From contig NZ_CP040330.1 of the NCBI RefSeq assembly GCF_005576615.1, positions 1,364,001-1,428,000 on the forward strand: 64,000 nt of DNA, read 5' to 3'. Within the stretch, counting starts at the first letter, position 1; every line of letters starts with the position of its first letter. The notes below the pieces were generated by a model. The model was not told where the DNA came from and made no database searches. It worked only from the letters and a program-made list of their open reading frames with translations. Made by a program: the position numbers and the translations under genes. Of the stretch, positions 1 through 9,480 are shown in pieces. The DNA comes from Natrinema versiforme (GTDB lineage: Archaea; Halobacteriota; Halobacteria; Halobacteriales; Natrialbaceae).

Positions 1-1874
1 TCGGCGGCGTCAACTTGGAGGACATCAAGGCGCCGGGCTGTTTCACCATCGAGGAGCGCCTGCGCGAGGAGATCGACATTCCCGTCTTCCACGACGACCA
101 GCACGGCACCGCGATCATCTCGGGTGCGGCGCTGCTCAACGCCGCCGACATCGCCGGAAAGAGCCTCGAGGAACTCGAGGTCGTCTTCTCCGGTGCCGGG
201 GCGAGCGCGATCGCGTCGGCCCGCTTCTACGAGTCACTCGGCGTACAGAAGGAAAACATCACGATGTGTGACTCCTCGGGGATCATCACCGAGGAGCGCG
301 CGGCCGAGGGCGACGTCAACGAGTACAAACAGCAGTTCGCTCGAGACCTCCCCGAAGGCGGCCTCGCGGACGCGATGGAAGGCGCGGACGTCTTCGTCGG
401 CCTCTCGATCGGCGGCATCGTCTCCCAGGAGATGATCCAGTCCATGGCCGAGGATCCGATCGTCTTCGCGATGGCCAACCCCGATCCCGAGATCGGCTAC
501 GAGGAGGCCAAGGCGGCCCGCGACGACACCGTCATCATGGCCACCGGCCGCTCGGACTACCCGAATCAGGTCAACAACGTCCTCGGCTTCCCCTTCATCT
601 TCCGCGGGGCGCTCGACGTGCGCGCGACCGAGATCAACGAGGAGATGAAGGTCGCCTGCGCCGAGGCGCTGGCCGAACTCGCCCGACAGGACGTGCCCGA
701 CGCGGTCGTCAAGGCCTACGGCGACGAGCCGATTCAGTACGGCCCCGACTACATCATCCCGAAGCCGGTCGATCCCCGCGTGCTCTTCCGCGTCGCGCCC
801 TCGATCGCCGAGGCCGCGATGGAGTCCGGTGCCGCTCGCACCGAAATCGACCTCGAGGAGTACGAGGAACAACTCGAGGCCCGCCTCGGAAAGTCCCGCG
901 AAATGATGCGCGTCGTCCTCAACAAGGCCAAGAGCGACCCCAAGACGGTCGCGCTCGCGGAGGGCGAAAACGAGAAGATGATCCGCGCGGCCTACCAGAT
1001 CCAGGAGCAGGGGATCGCCCTGCCGGTCCTGATCGGCGACGAGGACGAGATCAAGGGGACGGCCGCGAACCTCGGGCTGGACTTCGACCCGACCGTCGCC
1101 GATCCGTCCGTCGGTGACTACGAGGAGTACGCCGACCGGCTCCACGAACTCCGCGCCCGCAAGGGCATCACGCGCAGCGAGGCCGGCGAACTCATCGAAC
1201 GCGATACGAACTACTTCGGGAGCGTGATGGTCGAACAGGGCGACGCCGACGCCTTGCTGACCGGCCTCTCCCATCACTACCCCTCGGCACTCCGACCGCC
1301 GCTGCAGGTCGTCGGCACCGACGACGACGTCGACTACGCCGCCGGCGTCTACATGCTCACGTTCAAGAACCGCGTGATCTTCATCGCCGACGCGACGGTC
1401 AATCAGGACCCCGACGAGGAGGTCCTCGCCGAGGTCACCAAACAGACCGGCAAGCTGGCGCGACGGTTCAACATCGAGCCGCGGGCGGCCCTGCTCTCGT
1501 ACTCCAACTTCGGCAGCGTCGACAACGAGGGAACCCGAAAGCCGCGCAAGGCGGCCGCAATGTTACAGGACGACCCCGAAGTCGACTTCACGGTCGACGG
1601 CGAGATGCAGGCCGACACCGCCGTCGTCGAGGACATCCTCGAGGGCACCTACGGCTTCTCCGAACTCGACGAGCCCGCGAACGTGCTGGTCTTCCCGAAC
1701 CTCGAGTCGGGGAATATCGGCTACAAGCTGCTCCAGCGACTCGGCGGGGCCGACGCCATCGGCCCGATGCTGGTCGGCATGGACAAGCCGGTCCACGTCC
1801 TCCAGCGGGGCGACGAGGTCAAGGACATCGTGAATCTGGCGGGCGTGGCGGTCGTCGACGCCCAACAGGAGTAA
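1..1874 (+). CDS. maeB: NADP-dependent malic enzyme with C-terminal phosphotransacetylase-like domain (5' partial)
   Basis: Oxidative decarboxylation of malate to pyruvate in the cytoplasm. The frame is open from base 3 and the true start lies before the window. About 623 residues are visible; the family is usually about 750 residues, so roughly 130 N-terminal residues are missing. The first half has the malic-enzyme signature [10 protein letters not shown] and a Rossmann-type [10 protein letters not shown] segment. From about residue 290 the protein changes to a phosphate acetyltransferase-like domain ([25 protein letters not shown] onward in the family; [12 protein letters not shown] near the end), the standard MaeB fusion. 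That domain usually has a regulatory rather than catalytic role in MaeB. The next gene starts 4 bases after the stop. Confidence 0.93.
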   Translation, partial: GGVNLEDIKAPGCFTIEERLREEIDIPVFHDDQHGTAIISGAALLNAADIAGKSLEELEVVFSGAGASAIASARFYESLGVQKENITMCDSSGIITEERAAEGDVNEYKQQFARDLPEGGLADAMEGADVFVGLSIGGIVSQEMIQSMAEDPIVFAMANPDPEIGYEEAKAARDDTVIMATGRSDYPNQVNNVLGFPFIFRGALDVRATEINEEMKVACAEALAELARQDVPDAVVKAYGDEPIQYGPDYIIPKPVDPRVLFRVAPSIAEAAMESGAARTEIDLEEYEEQLEARLGKSREMMRVVLNKAKSDPKTVALAEGENEKMIRAAYQIQEQGIALPVLIGDEDEIKGTAANLGLDFDPTVADPSVGDYEEYADRLHELRARKGITRSEAGELIERDTNYFGSVMVEQGDADALLTGLSHHYPSALRPPLQVVGTDDDVDYAAGVYMLTFKNRVIFIADATVNQDPDEEVLAEVTKQTGKLARRFNIEPRAALLSYSNFGSVDNEGTRKPRKAAAMLQDDPEVDFTVDGEMQADTAVVEDILEGTYGFSELDEPANVLVFPNLESGNIGYKLLQRLGGADAIGPMLVGMDKPVHVLQRGDEVKDIVNLAGVAVVDAQQE

Positions 1875-1877
1875 CGC

Positions 1878-3371
1878 GTGAGCGAGGACGCCGCCGACCG
1901 CCGGGACGCCGACTCGAGTCCCGACCGCCGAGACGCCAACGCCGACGCCGATCGACCCTCGGCAACGGCCGTCGCGGAGCGACAGGGCCCTGACACTGGC
2001 GACACGCGGCTCTCGAGGCGGCGACTCCTCTGTACAGCAGGGACTGCCGGGACGATCGGGCTCGCCGGTTGTACCGGACGACGGTACCGCTCGCCACCGG
2101 ACTGTTCGTCGGTCGGTTCGGCCGCCGACGCGGACGGTTACGTCCCGCTCCCGGCGGACGACGACATCTCGATGTTTCGACGCGGCCTGCGCCGGTACGG
2201 CTACTACCCCGAGGAGACCGTTCCGGACGCGGTTCGCGTCGACTGGTCGTTCCCGACCAACGGGATCGGCCACACCGCGGCCAAGTCGACGCCCCGGCCG
2301 ACGCCGGACGGCGACACTATCCTTATCGCGAGCGACACCGGCCGAATCGACGCCGTTACGCCGACGGGCGAACGCCGCTGGCGCATCGATACTGGCGCGT
2401 CCAGAAGCCTCGGCTTTCACGGGACGCCGGCGATCGTCGACGGCACCGCCTACATCGGCGGGTACGACGGCGACTGCTACGCCATCGATATCGCCTCCGG
2501 CGACGTGATCTGGCGAACGTCGGCCCGCGAGTTCGGCAACGCGATCGCGATCGGCTCGAGTCCCGCCTACATCGACGGCAACCTGTACCTGCTCACCGAG
2601 CACAGCGATCCCGCCAGCGGCACGCTCTGGGAGATCGACGCCGCGACCGGGACCCCCACGTGGAGCGACGACCGCATCTGGGGGATGCCCCATCCCTCAC
2701 CAGCGATCGACTGCCGGGCCGGCCGACTCGTCACCGGCTCGAACGACGGCGTCGTCTATTGCTGGGAGTTTCCCTCCCTCGAGTTCGCGTGGTCGTTTCA
2801 GGCCGGCGGCGAGGGCGGTCCCGACGGCAAATCGATGGCGGGCGGCCGGTTCAACCTCGGCGCACAGATCAAAGGGACGATCCCGGTCTACGACGGCGCG
2901 GCCTTCGTCGGCTCGTGGGACGGCCGGTTCTACCGCCTCGATCTCGAGGACGGGAGCGAGGAGTGGTCGTTCCAAACGGACAACATCGTGATGTCGAATC
3001 CGGCGATCGATCCCGACGACGGAGTCGTCTACGTCGGAAGCGACGACCGCCGCGTGTACGCGCTCGACACCGACACCGGCGACGAACTGTGGTCGACGAA
3101 CGTCGGTGGCCGCGTCATCGGCTCGATAACAGCCACTGCGGACACGATCCTCGTCGGCACCTACGACACCCACCTGTACGCCCTCGATAGAGAGACCGGC
3201 GAGCGGCGCTGGCGGGTCGAAAACCGCGGCCACGTGACCAGCGGTGCGATCCCGCGAGACGGCCGCATCTACTACGCCGAACGGGGGGTCTTCTCGAACT
3301 ATTACGACGAGGAGGAGGAAACGGTGCTCGAGGAGCGCGGCCACGCCTACTGTTTGGTTCCGGACGAGTGA
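1878..3371 (+). CDS. PQQ-type beta-propeller repeat lipoprotein, Tat-exported
   Basis: A 497-residue exported protein. A hydrophilic 40-residue leader precedes a twin-arginine signal (SRRRLLCTAGTAG) that ends in a lipobox, GLAGC, so the mature protein is probably lipid-anchored outside the membrane. The rest is a run of PQQ/BamB-like blades with repeating motifs such as VYVGSDDRRVYALDTDTG and ILVGTYDTHLYALDRETG. No catalytic residues are recognisable, so binding or scaffolding is likely. The GTG start is 3 bases after the maeB stop, suggesting cotranscription, though a functional link is not obvious. An internal start nearer the RR motif is possible. Confidence 0.85.
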   Translation: MSEDAADRRDADSSPDRRDANADADRPSATAVAERQGPDTGDTRLSRRRLLCTAGTAGTIGLAGCTGRRYRSPPDCSSVGSAADADGYVPLPADDDISMFRRGLRRYGYYPEETVPDAVRVDWSFPTNGIGHTAAKSTPRPTPDGDTILIASDTGRIDAVTPTGERRWRIDTGASRSLGFHGTPAIVDGTAYIGGYDGDCYAIDIASGDVIWRTSAREFGNAIAIGSSPAYIDGNLYLLTEHSDPASGTLWEIDAATGTPTWSDDRIWGMPHPSPAIDCRAGRLVTGSNDGVVYCWEFPSLEFAWSFQAGGEGGPDGKSMAGGRFNLGAQIKGTIPVYDGAAFVGSWDGRFYRLDLEDGSEEWSFQTDNIVMSNPAIDPDDGVVYVGSDDRRVYALDTDTGDELWSTNVGGRVIGSITATADTILVGTYDTHLYALDRETGERRWRVENRGHVTSGAIPRDGRIYYAERGVFSNYYDEEEETVLEERGHAYCLVPDE

Positions 3372-3512
3372 TTAGCCCTCACGCAACTGAACGGTTTACC
3401 GGTGCGGTCTCACCGATCGCTACCGCGAGCGAAGCCGAAGGCTGAGTGAGCGGGCCGACGACTGACTCGACGCGAGTGAAACGAGCGGAGAGGAAGGAGG
3501 AGTGTTTTTAAT

Positions 3513-3584
3513 CGAAATTTTACCGAGGGACGCTGCGCTGTGTGGCGAAGCCACCAGCGCAGCAGACCGCAGAGTAAAATTTCG
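3513..3584 (+). repeat. Large nested inverted repeat upstream of rpS8e
   Basis: The 11-bp arms CGAAATTTTAC (3513-3523) and GTAAAATTTCG (3574-3584) are perfectly complementary. They enclose a second hairpin: GCTGCGCTG, a bulged T and GTGGC (3532-3546), then GAA, then GCCACCAGCGCAGC (3550-3563), giving 14 paired bases. A TATA-like TTTTTAAT lies just upstream (3504-3511). It could be a small RNA, a leader structure of S8e or a dispersed palindromic element. The flanking 3372-3512 stretch is low-complexity GAGCGAAG/GAGTGAAACGAGCG sequence with no gene seen. Confidence 0.75.
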
Positions 3585-3624
3585 TAGCAGTGCATTCAAG
3601 TATACGCCCGGATTTTTACCGGGT

Positions 3625-3996
3625 ATGCAAGATCAGGGACGCTCTACGCGCAAGCGAACCGGTGGTCGACTGAAGAACGTTCGGAAGCGCCGCAAGGACG
3701 AACTCGGTCGGCTCCCGACCGAGACGGAAGTCGGCGACCAGCGATTCCGAACCGTCGACGCTCGCGGGAACGTCACGAAGACGCGAGCACTCTCGACGGA
3801 CGTCGCGAGCGTCAACAAGGGCGGCGAGACGGTCTCCGCGGAGATCGAAGACGTCGTCGAGAACGACGCCAACCCGAACTACATCCGCCGGAACATCATC
3901 ACGAAGGGTGCCGTCATCGAGACGAGCGAAGGGCAGGCCCGCGTCACCTCCCGTCCCGGACAGACCGGTCAGGTCAACGCCGTTCTCCTCGAGTAG
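3625..3996 (+). CDS. rps8e: 30S ribosomal protein S8e
   Basis: A 123-residue small basic ribosomal protein of the archaeal/eukaryotic S8e family, part of the 30S subunit. It begins MQDQGRSTRKRTGGRLK and contains the family core NPNYIRRNIITKGAVIET. The frame is open about 40 codons further upstream, but those codons run through the 3513-3584 hairpin and do not resemble S8e, so ATG 3625 is the start. It stands alone, with a minus-strand aldo/keto reductase converging on it. The length matches the archaeal family. Confidence 0.96.
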   Translation: MQDQGRSTRKRTGGRLKNVRKRRKDELGRLPTETEVGDQRFRTVDARGNVTKTRALSTDVASVNKGGETVSAEIEDVVENDANPNYIRRNIITKGAVIETSEGQARVTSRPGQTGQVNAVLLE

Positions 3997-4083
3997 CGTC
4001 GCCCCCGTTTTCGATTCGCCGTAACTCGCGAGCGTACCGTCCGGTAGCGGCTCGTCTTTCAGCCGACGGTTCTCTGGCCTCGC

Positions 4084-5067
4084 TCAGATGTCCCCGATGT
4101 CGGGGTTCCAGACCGGTGTAATCGGTGCTTCGACTCGCTCGATCTCCTCGCTGCTGAGTTCGATCTCGAGCGCGCCGACGGCGTCCTCGAGGTGGTCGAT
4201 CGTCCGCGGGCCGACGATGGGTGCGTCGACGAGATCCTTGTGGAGCAACCACGCGAGCGCGACCTGTGCCGGCGTCGCGTCGCGGGAATCGGCGATGTCG
4301 CGGACGTGCTCGAGGGCCGCCCAGTTCTCGTCGGTGAAGCGTTTCCGCATGAACTCGTCTGTCGCGGCCCGGCCCGAATCAGGGTCCGCGTCTCGCTCGT
4401 ATTTGTCCGTCAGGAAGCCGCCGGCCAGCGGCGACCACGGGAGGACGCCGATATCCTGATCGGCACACAGCGGCAAGACGTTCGCCTCCTCGTGGCGATC
4501 GACGAGGTTGTACTCGCACTGCATCGAGACGAAGCGCTCGTGATTGTCGACGTCGGCCGCAGAGAGCGCCTTCATGAACTTCCACGCCGGCATCGTGCTC
4601 GCGCCGACGTAGCGCACGTCGCCCGCGTCGACGAGGGAATCGAGCGCCGAGAGCGTCTCCTCGATCGGCGTCTCGTCGTCCCAGCGGTGGATCTGGTAGA
4701 GGTCGATGTAGTCGGTTCCCAGCCGCTCGAGGCTCGCGTCGGCCTGCTCGAGGACGTGTTTGCGGGAGAGACCCTCCCCGTTCGGTCCCTTGTGCATCCG
4801 GCCGTACACCTTCGTCGCGACGACGAGTTCCGATCGATCGCGGTCGGAATCGGCGAGGGCCGCGCCCACGATGTCCTCGCTCTCGCCCTGTGAGTAGACG
4901 TTCGCGGTGTCGAAGACGTTGATTCCGAGTTCGAGGGCGCGGTCGATCACCGCGCGGGCCTGCTCGCGGTCGTGGACCATCCACGGCTGGTCGGTTCCGA
5001 AGTTCATGCAGCCGAGACAGAGTCGGGAGACTTCCAGCCCCGTCGCGCCGAGACGCGTGTACTCCAT
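4084..5067 (-). CDS. Aldo/keto reductase family oxidoreductase
   Basis: A 327-residue NADPH-dependent aldo/keto reductase. The start at 5067 gives MEYTRLGATGLEVSRLCLG, the usual N-terminus; a longer reading from 5106 adds 13 non-conserved residues. The catalytic tetrad can be assigned: Asp and Tyr in FDTANVYSQGESE, Lys in LVVATKVYG, His in LYQIHRWDD. The closing segment VGPRTIDHLEDAVGALE is the usual cofactor-phosphate loop. Similar to the YhdN/Gcy-type group acting on small aldehydes and ketones; the substrate cannot be deduced. Monocistronic. Confidence 0.92.
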   Translation of the reverse strand: MEYTRLGATGLEVSRLCLGCMNFGTDQPWMVHDREQARAVIDRALELGINVFDTANVYSQGESEDIVGAALADSDRDRSELVVATKVYGRMHKGPNGEGLSRKHVLEQADASLERLGTDYIDLYQIHRWDDETPIEETLSALDSLVDAGDVRYVGASTMPAWKFMKALSAADVDNHERFVSMQCEYNLVDRHEEANVLPLCADQDIGVLPWSPLAGGFLTDKYERDADPDSGRAATDEFMRKRFTDENWAALEHVRDIADSRDATPAQVALAWLLHKDLVDAPIVGPRTIDHLEDAVGALEIELSSEEIERVEAPITPVWNPDIGDI

Positions 5068-5172
5068 ACTGTCGTCTCTCGGTTCGGCGGTGGGTAAAGC
5101 CACCACGGATACCTTCGGAGACTGATACGACGGAAAACGAGTCCGCGGGTCCGCGTGATTTCCGAGCGCGGG

Positions 5173-6168
5173 TCAGGGCCGCGGTGCCGCCTTCTGTAAC
5201 GCCGTTTCGGCGATGTTGCCGCCGTAGTCGGCGCTTCTGGACAGCGAGTCGACGATCAGCCCCAGCGACTGGGCCTGTGCGGGCTCGAGATCGCGGAGCA
5301 TGTCGTCGATCTGGCGGGTGTGTTCGTCGATGTCGACGACGGCCGCGAGCGCGTCGTGGCCGAGCCGATTCGCTTCGTCGGCTTCCTCGGCGAACAGCGC
5401 GTCCATCGACTGCTCGAAGACGGTCGCGGCTTCGGCGTGAAGGCCGTGGATCGCGTCGGCCACGTCGGCGGGGAGGTCGTCGAGCTTGAGCGCGATGTCG
5501 CTGATCTTGACGGCGTGGTCGGCGATCCGCTCGAGTTGGCGAGCACTCGAGTGGAAGTCGAAACAGTCCTCGCGGGAGACGCCGAGTTCCTCGACTGCGC
5601 GGGGCGATCGCAGCGTCGCGCGGAAGATCCGCGAGACGACCAGCCAGAGGCGGTCGACGTCGTCGTCGCGATCGATCACGTCGTACGCGATGTCGTCGTC
5701 GTTCTCGATCAGTGCGGTCACCGCGTCTTCGAGCATCGATTGAGCGATCAGGCGCATGCGCGTGACGGCGTTGACGATCGACAACTCGGAGGAGTCGAGC
5801 AGGTCCTGAATGACCACGCTATCGCCCGTCTCCTCGAGGACTTCGACGCCGACGAGTCGCTGGGTCGCGTCGCGGATCGCGCTGCGCTGCTCGGTCGTGA
5901 TCCGGCCCGCCTCGAGTGAGATTACGTCGAACCCGCTGACGTACATCGTCATCACGGCTCGCATCAGTTCTTCGCCCTCGAGTCCCGAGACATCGATGGT
6001 CCCTTCCTCGCGGCGCGTCTCCTGTTCGGGCGTCAGGAGGAGTTCGTCCCCTTCGGGGTAGAATTCGACTGTGGTTCCGCTGCTGACATCGTTGTCCGTC
6101 GCCCAGGTCTTCGGCAACGAGACGGTGAAGGTCGACCCTCCCGTCACCTGAACCTTTCGCGTCTCCAT
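5173..6168 (-). CDS. Phosphate uptake regulator: AbrB DNA-binding domain fused to PhoU
   Basis: A 331-residue regulator. Residues 1-50 form a SpoVT/AbrB swapped-hairpin domain (METRKVQVTGGSTFTVSLPK). From about residue 110 onward the helical repeats of PhoU are seen (RQLERIADHAVKISDIA). PhoU proteins tune Pst phosphate transport and signalling; this archaeal fusion puts a DNA-binding domain on the sensor, so it probably regulates transcription directly. ATG 6168 is preferred over 6192 because METRKVQV is the conserved start and a TATA box sits about 25 bp upstream, making the message leaderless. Two abutting palindromes lie just beyond the TATA box. Close to ppk. Confidence 0.88.
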   Translation of the reverse strand: METRKVQVTGGSTFTVSLPKTWATDNDVSSGTTVEFYPEGDELLLTPEQETRREEGTIDVSGLEGEELMRAVMTMYVSGFDVISLEAGRITTEQRSAIRDATQRLVGVEVLEETGDSVVIQDLLDSSELSIVNAVTRMRLIAQSMLEDAVTALIENDDDIAYDVIDRDDDVDRLWLVVSRIFRATLRSPRAVEELGVSREDCFDFHSSARQLERIADHAVKISDIALKLDDLPADVADAIHGLHAEAATVFEQSMDALFAEEADEANRLGHDALAAVVDIDEHTRQIDDMLRDLEPAQAQSLGLIVDSLSRSADYGGNIAETALQKAAPRP

Positions 6169-6190
6169 ACGAACGGGTTCCGACTGGAAC

Positions 6191-6200
6191 AATATAAATC
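6191..6200 (-). promoter_or_regulatory. Predicted TATA box of the AbrB-PhoU gene
   Basis: Minus-strand reading GATTTATATT, about 25 bp upstream of the ATG at 6168, as expected for a leaderless haloarchaeal transcript. Confidence 0.6.
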
Positions 6201-6204
6201 CACT

Positions 6205-6226
6205 AGTCTATAGAGCCATATAGACT
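6205..6226. repeat. Perfect palindrome AGTCTATA-N6-TATAGACT, candidate operator
   Basis: Arms 6205-6212 and 6219-6226 are exact reverse complements. The site abuts the TATA box of the AbrB-PhoU gene on the upstream side, over the expected TFB-recognition element, so binding there would affect transcription. AbrB-type proteins often control their own promoters, but the identity of the binder is inferred. Confidence 0.65.
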
Positions 6227-6250
6227 GCCGATTTACCCCCGCAAATCGGC
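6227..6250. repeat. Perfect palindrome GCCGATTT-N8-AAATCGGC, second candidate operator
   Basis: Arms 6227-6234 and 6243-6250 are exact reverse complements. It begins on the base after the first palindrome ends, so the two form one 46-bp array upstream of the AbrB-PhoU promoter. It may also serve as a terminator hairpin for the tandem upstream gene. Confidence 0.6.
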
Positions 6251-6443
6251 TTCTTAGAGGCATTTTCGGTACCCATTGGTCAGTACACCTCAATCGATAA
6301 CGGTTGACGTATATAGAGATATATAGTGGATCCGGAGAGACGGAGATCGACTATCGAACCAGTCGAGTCCGAACCGTTGCACTCGAGAACGGCGAACCGA
6401 CGACCGGTCACTGGGACTCGATCCGAGACGGCACCGGACCGGA

Positions 6444-6671
6444 TTACCGCGTGTCAGCGAGGTCGACGACGACGTCGGTGTTCGCCGACAGCCAGGTCGT
6501 CATCCGCTCCGCCTCGGGACACTCACGCGGCGTGATCGTACACCGGTCGGGTCGGTTCTCGTATCGGACGACGATCGACTCGAGGTCGATCGTTTCGTCG
6601 GAGTACTGCGTGGCCGCGGCCAGTCGCTTTCGGGATGACTGATCGTCGTAATCGTTGGTGGATCCGGTCAT
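6444..6671 (-). CDS. Small conserved haloarchaeal protein (DUF7511-like)
   Basis: 75 residues. The core IVVRYENRPDRCTITPRE followed by ERMTTWLSANTDVVVDL resembles the short haloarchaeal DUF7511 family, of unknown function. No membrane segment and one Cys. It sits between ppk and the AbrB-PhoU regulator on the same strand, but the gaps of about 275 bp on both sides argue for its own promoter. The family call is from memory of the motif, not a search. Confidence 0.65.
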   Translation of the reverse strand: MTGSTNDYDDQSSRKRLAAATQYSDETIDLESIVVRYENRPDRCTITPRECPEAERMTTWLSANTDVVVDLADTR

Positions 6672-6948
6672 GGGTCGGGAGCAGTCGCGTATGCGAACCG
6701 ACCGAGGACACGTACAAAGCCACTGCTAATTGTGATATTGAGCGGTCCGTACTGATCATAGGCACTCCGTATCGGTGCCGGTCCCCGCCCGGAGCGCGGT
6801 GGTCGCCGACCGATCCATAGATCCAGCGGCGGGAATCGACGGCTGGCTCGTGCGTTCCGCCGGCTACCGCTGAGAACCGACGGACGAAAGCTCGCCGGAC
6901 CGAAAAACTGAGTCAGGGGCGCGGACCGCTCTCGCAACTCGGCGATCG

Positions 6949-9459
6949 CTACTTTCGAGCGCTGGTCCGCACGTCGTCGAGTGCGGACCGCATGAACGTC
7001 TCGTGGACGTTCGTCGTCGAGCCGCCCCCGGCGGGCTTGCACCGCTCGTAGCTCCCGTCCGATCGCATCACCCACCGGTTCTGATCGTCCGAGAGCAGCG
7101 TCTCGAGGATGCCGTTGAGCCGCCGTTGGAGTCGCGGATCGTCGATCGGCGTGATCGCTTCGACCCGATTGTCGAGATTGCGGGTCATCCAGTCGGCCGA
7201 GCCGATGTAGTATCGGTCGTCGCCCCCCGCTCGGAAGTAAAAGATCCGCGAGTGCTCGAGGAAGCGACCGACGACGCTGTAGACGTCGATCGTGTCGCTG
7301 ACCCCCTCGAGTCCGGGCCGGAGCCGACAGATGTCCCGGACGATGAGATCGATATCGACGCCGGCCATCGACGCTTCGTAGAGTTCCCGGACCATGTCCG
7401 GGTCCTCTAACCGGTTCATCTTGGCGACGATGCGCGCGTCTTCGCCGTTGCGTGCGCGCTCGGCTTCGGCGCGGACGAGATCGACGAAGCGATCGCGCAT
7501 GTTCCCGGGCGCGATAAGCAGTTCCCGGTAGTCCCGGTGCATCGAGTGACCGGTGAAGTAGTTAAAGAGCTTGACGAGGTCCTGTCCGATATCACGGTCG
7601 GCCGTCAGCAGTCCTAAATCCTCGTAGCTCTTCGCGGTCTCGGAGTGGTAGTTGCCGGTCCCGATGTGCGAGTAGAGCCGCACCCCGTCGGCTTCCTCGC
7701 GGACGACCAGCGAGGTCTTCGTGTGGGTCTTGTAGCCGATCGTCCCGTAGGCGACGTGGATCCCTTCCTCCTCGAGTTTCTTCGCCCACTCGAGGTTGTT
7801 CTCCTCGTCGAAGCGGGCCTTGAGTTCGACCATGACGGCGACCTGCTTGCCGTTGCGAGCGGCTTCGATCAGGCTCTCGATGATCTGTGAATCGCTCGCG
7901 GTGCGGTAGATCGCCGCCTTGATCGCGAGCACGTCGGGGTCGTTGGCCGCCGCCTCGAGGAACCGCTGGACGGTCGCCTCGAAGGAGTGATAGGGGTGGT
8001 GGACGAGCACGTCGTCGTCGCTGATCGCGTCGAACACGTTCGTCGCGTCCTCGCAGCGCCCCAGCCGCGGGTGGGGCTGTGGCGACCACTCGGGAAGTTT
8101 CAACGCGGGCCGATCGAGATCGGTCAGGTCGGCGAAGTCCCGATAGTCGAGCGGGCCCTCGAGGTCGAACATCTCCCGGTCGTCGAGATCCAACTCGCGC
8201 GTGAGGATCTCGCGGATCCGCTCGGGCGCGTCGGGCTCGATCTCGAGCCGGACGGCGGTGGCGAAGCGTCGTTCCTCGATGACTTCCTCGATCATCTCGA
8301 TCAGGTCCTCGGCGACCTCCTCGTCGCGGCGGACCTCGGCGTTGCGCGTCACCCGAAACAGGGCGGTGTCGACGACTTCGACGTCCGGGAAGAGCAGATC
8401 GAGGTTCGCCCGGACGATGTCCTCCAAGAGGACGTACCGGGTGTCGTCGCCGAACTGGACGAACCGGAGCTGGTTGCGCGGGATCTTCACGCGGGAGAAG
8501 GTCAGTTCCGCGCCGGGTCGTTCCCGCGTCAACACCGCGAGCGAGAGACTCTGATTCGAGATGAACGGGAACGGATGGGCCGGATCGAACGTCAGCGGGG
8601 TCAGGGTCGGCAGGACGGAACTCTCGAAGTACTCGCGCAGTTGCTGGCGCTCGACGACCGTGAGGTCGTCGTAGTCGACGATGTGGATTCCCGCGTCGGC
8701 CAGCGCCGGCTGGATCTCCTCGCGGTAACACGCGGCCTGCCGTTCGAACAGCAGCCGGGCCTCCTCGAGGGCCGCTTCCCACTGCTCGCGGGGCGTACGG
8801 CCGTCCGGCGTCTCCTCGGTGACGCCGGCCGCGATCTGTTGTTTCAGCCCGCCGACGCGCTTGCGGAAGAACTCGTCTAAGTTCGTCGTGACGATCGCGA
8901 GGAACTTCACGCGCTCTAACAGCGGGTTGTCCGCGTCCAGCACTTCGTGGAGAACGCGGCGCTGAAAGGCGAGTTCGCTGAGTTCGCGGTTCAGGTAGTA
9001 CGACGGGTCCGAGAGATCGACATCCGCCCGGGCCGTCTCCGCGTCGTCTGACCTGACGACCGGTAACTCGTTCCGATCCGGGTTCGCTTCCCAGTCGACT
9101 CCGTCGGTCGCATCGGAGCGCTCGATCTCGACGGTGTCGGTGGACTCGTCGGATTCGTCGATTTCCTCGGATTCCTCGAGTTCATCCGTCCCCGGAGTGG
9201 CATCGGTCGTTGCCTCGCCATCCGGCATCGAATCGGGGTCCAGTTCGACCCCGTCGGCTTCGGCGGCCGATTCGCTGTCCTCTCCCCACCCATCTCGAGC
9301 GGGCGAGCGGGCATCGGTCTCCGTGTCGTCTTCCGCGTCTCCGCCGTCGAATAACGACCGGAACGCGAACTCCGTGCGTCCGCTCGCCGCCTCGTCGGTT
9401 GCCTGTTCCTCCGTAGTCGATACTGCCTCGTCGTTTGCTCCCGAATCTCGTTCGTTCAT
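6949..9459 (-). CDS. ppk1: Polyphosphate kinase 1 with long acidic N-terminal extension
   Basis: 836 residues; reversible transfer of the ATP gamma-phosphate onto inorganic polyphosphate. Canonical PPK1 starts at about residue 145 (SYYLNRELSELAFQRRVL) and continues through the N, head and C1/C2 domains. GTGNYHSETAKSYEDLG near residue 595 matches the conserved catalytic region, which holds a candidate phospho-acceptor His. The first ~145 residues are a low-complexity Asp/Glu/Ser/Thr tail absent from bacterial enzymes, probably a disordered salt-adaptive extension. The upstream metallophosphoesterase ends 21 bp before this start, so the two are likely cotranscribed. The AbrB-PhoU regulator is close by. 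Confidence 0.93.
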   Translation of the reverse strand: MNERDSGANDEAVSTTEEQATDEAASGRTEFAFRSLFDGGDAEDDTETDARSPARDGWGEDSESAAEADGVELDPDSMPDGEATTDATPGTDELEESEEIDESDESTDTVEIERSDATDGVDWEANPDRNELPVVRSDDAETARADVDLSDPSYYLNRELSELAFQRRVLHEVLDADNPLLERVKFLAIVTTNLDEFFRKRVGGLKQQIAAGVTEETPDGRTPREQWEAALEEARLLFERQAACYREEIQPALADAGIHIVDYDDLTVVERQQLREYFESSVLPTLTPLTFDPAHPFPFISNQSLSLAVLTRERPGAELTFSRVKIPRNQLRFVQFGDDTRYVLLEDIVRANLDLLFPDVEVVDTALFRVTRNAEVRRDEEVAEDLIEMIEEVIEERRFATAVRLEIEPDAPERIREILTRELDLDDREMFDLEGPLDYRDFADLTDLDRPALKLPEWSPQPHPRLGRCEDATNVFDAISDDDVLVHHPYHSFEATVQRFLEAAANDPDVLAIKAAIYRTASDSQIIESLIEAARNGKQVAVMVELKARFDEENNLEWAKKLEEEGIHVAYGTIGYKTHTKTSLVVREEADGVRLYSHIGTGNYHSETAKSYEDLGLLTADRDIGQDLVKLFNYFTGHSMHRDYRELLIAPGNMRDRFVDLVRAEAERARNGEDARIVAKMNRLEDPDMVRELYEASMAGVDIDLIVRDICRLRPGLEGVSDTIDVYSVVGRFLEHSRIFYFRAGGDDRYYIGSADWMTRNLDNRVEAITPIDDPRLQRRLNGILETLLSDDQNRWVMRSDGSYERCKPAGGGSTTNVHETFMRSALDDVRTSARK

Positions 9460-9480
9460 CCCGAAATCCCCCCGTCGCGG

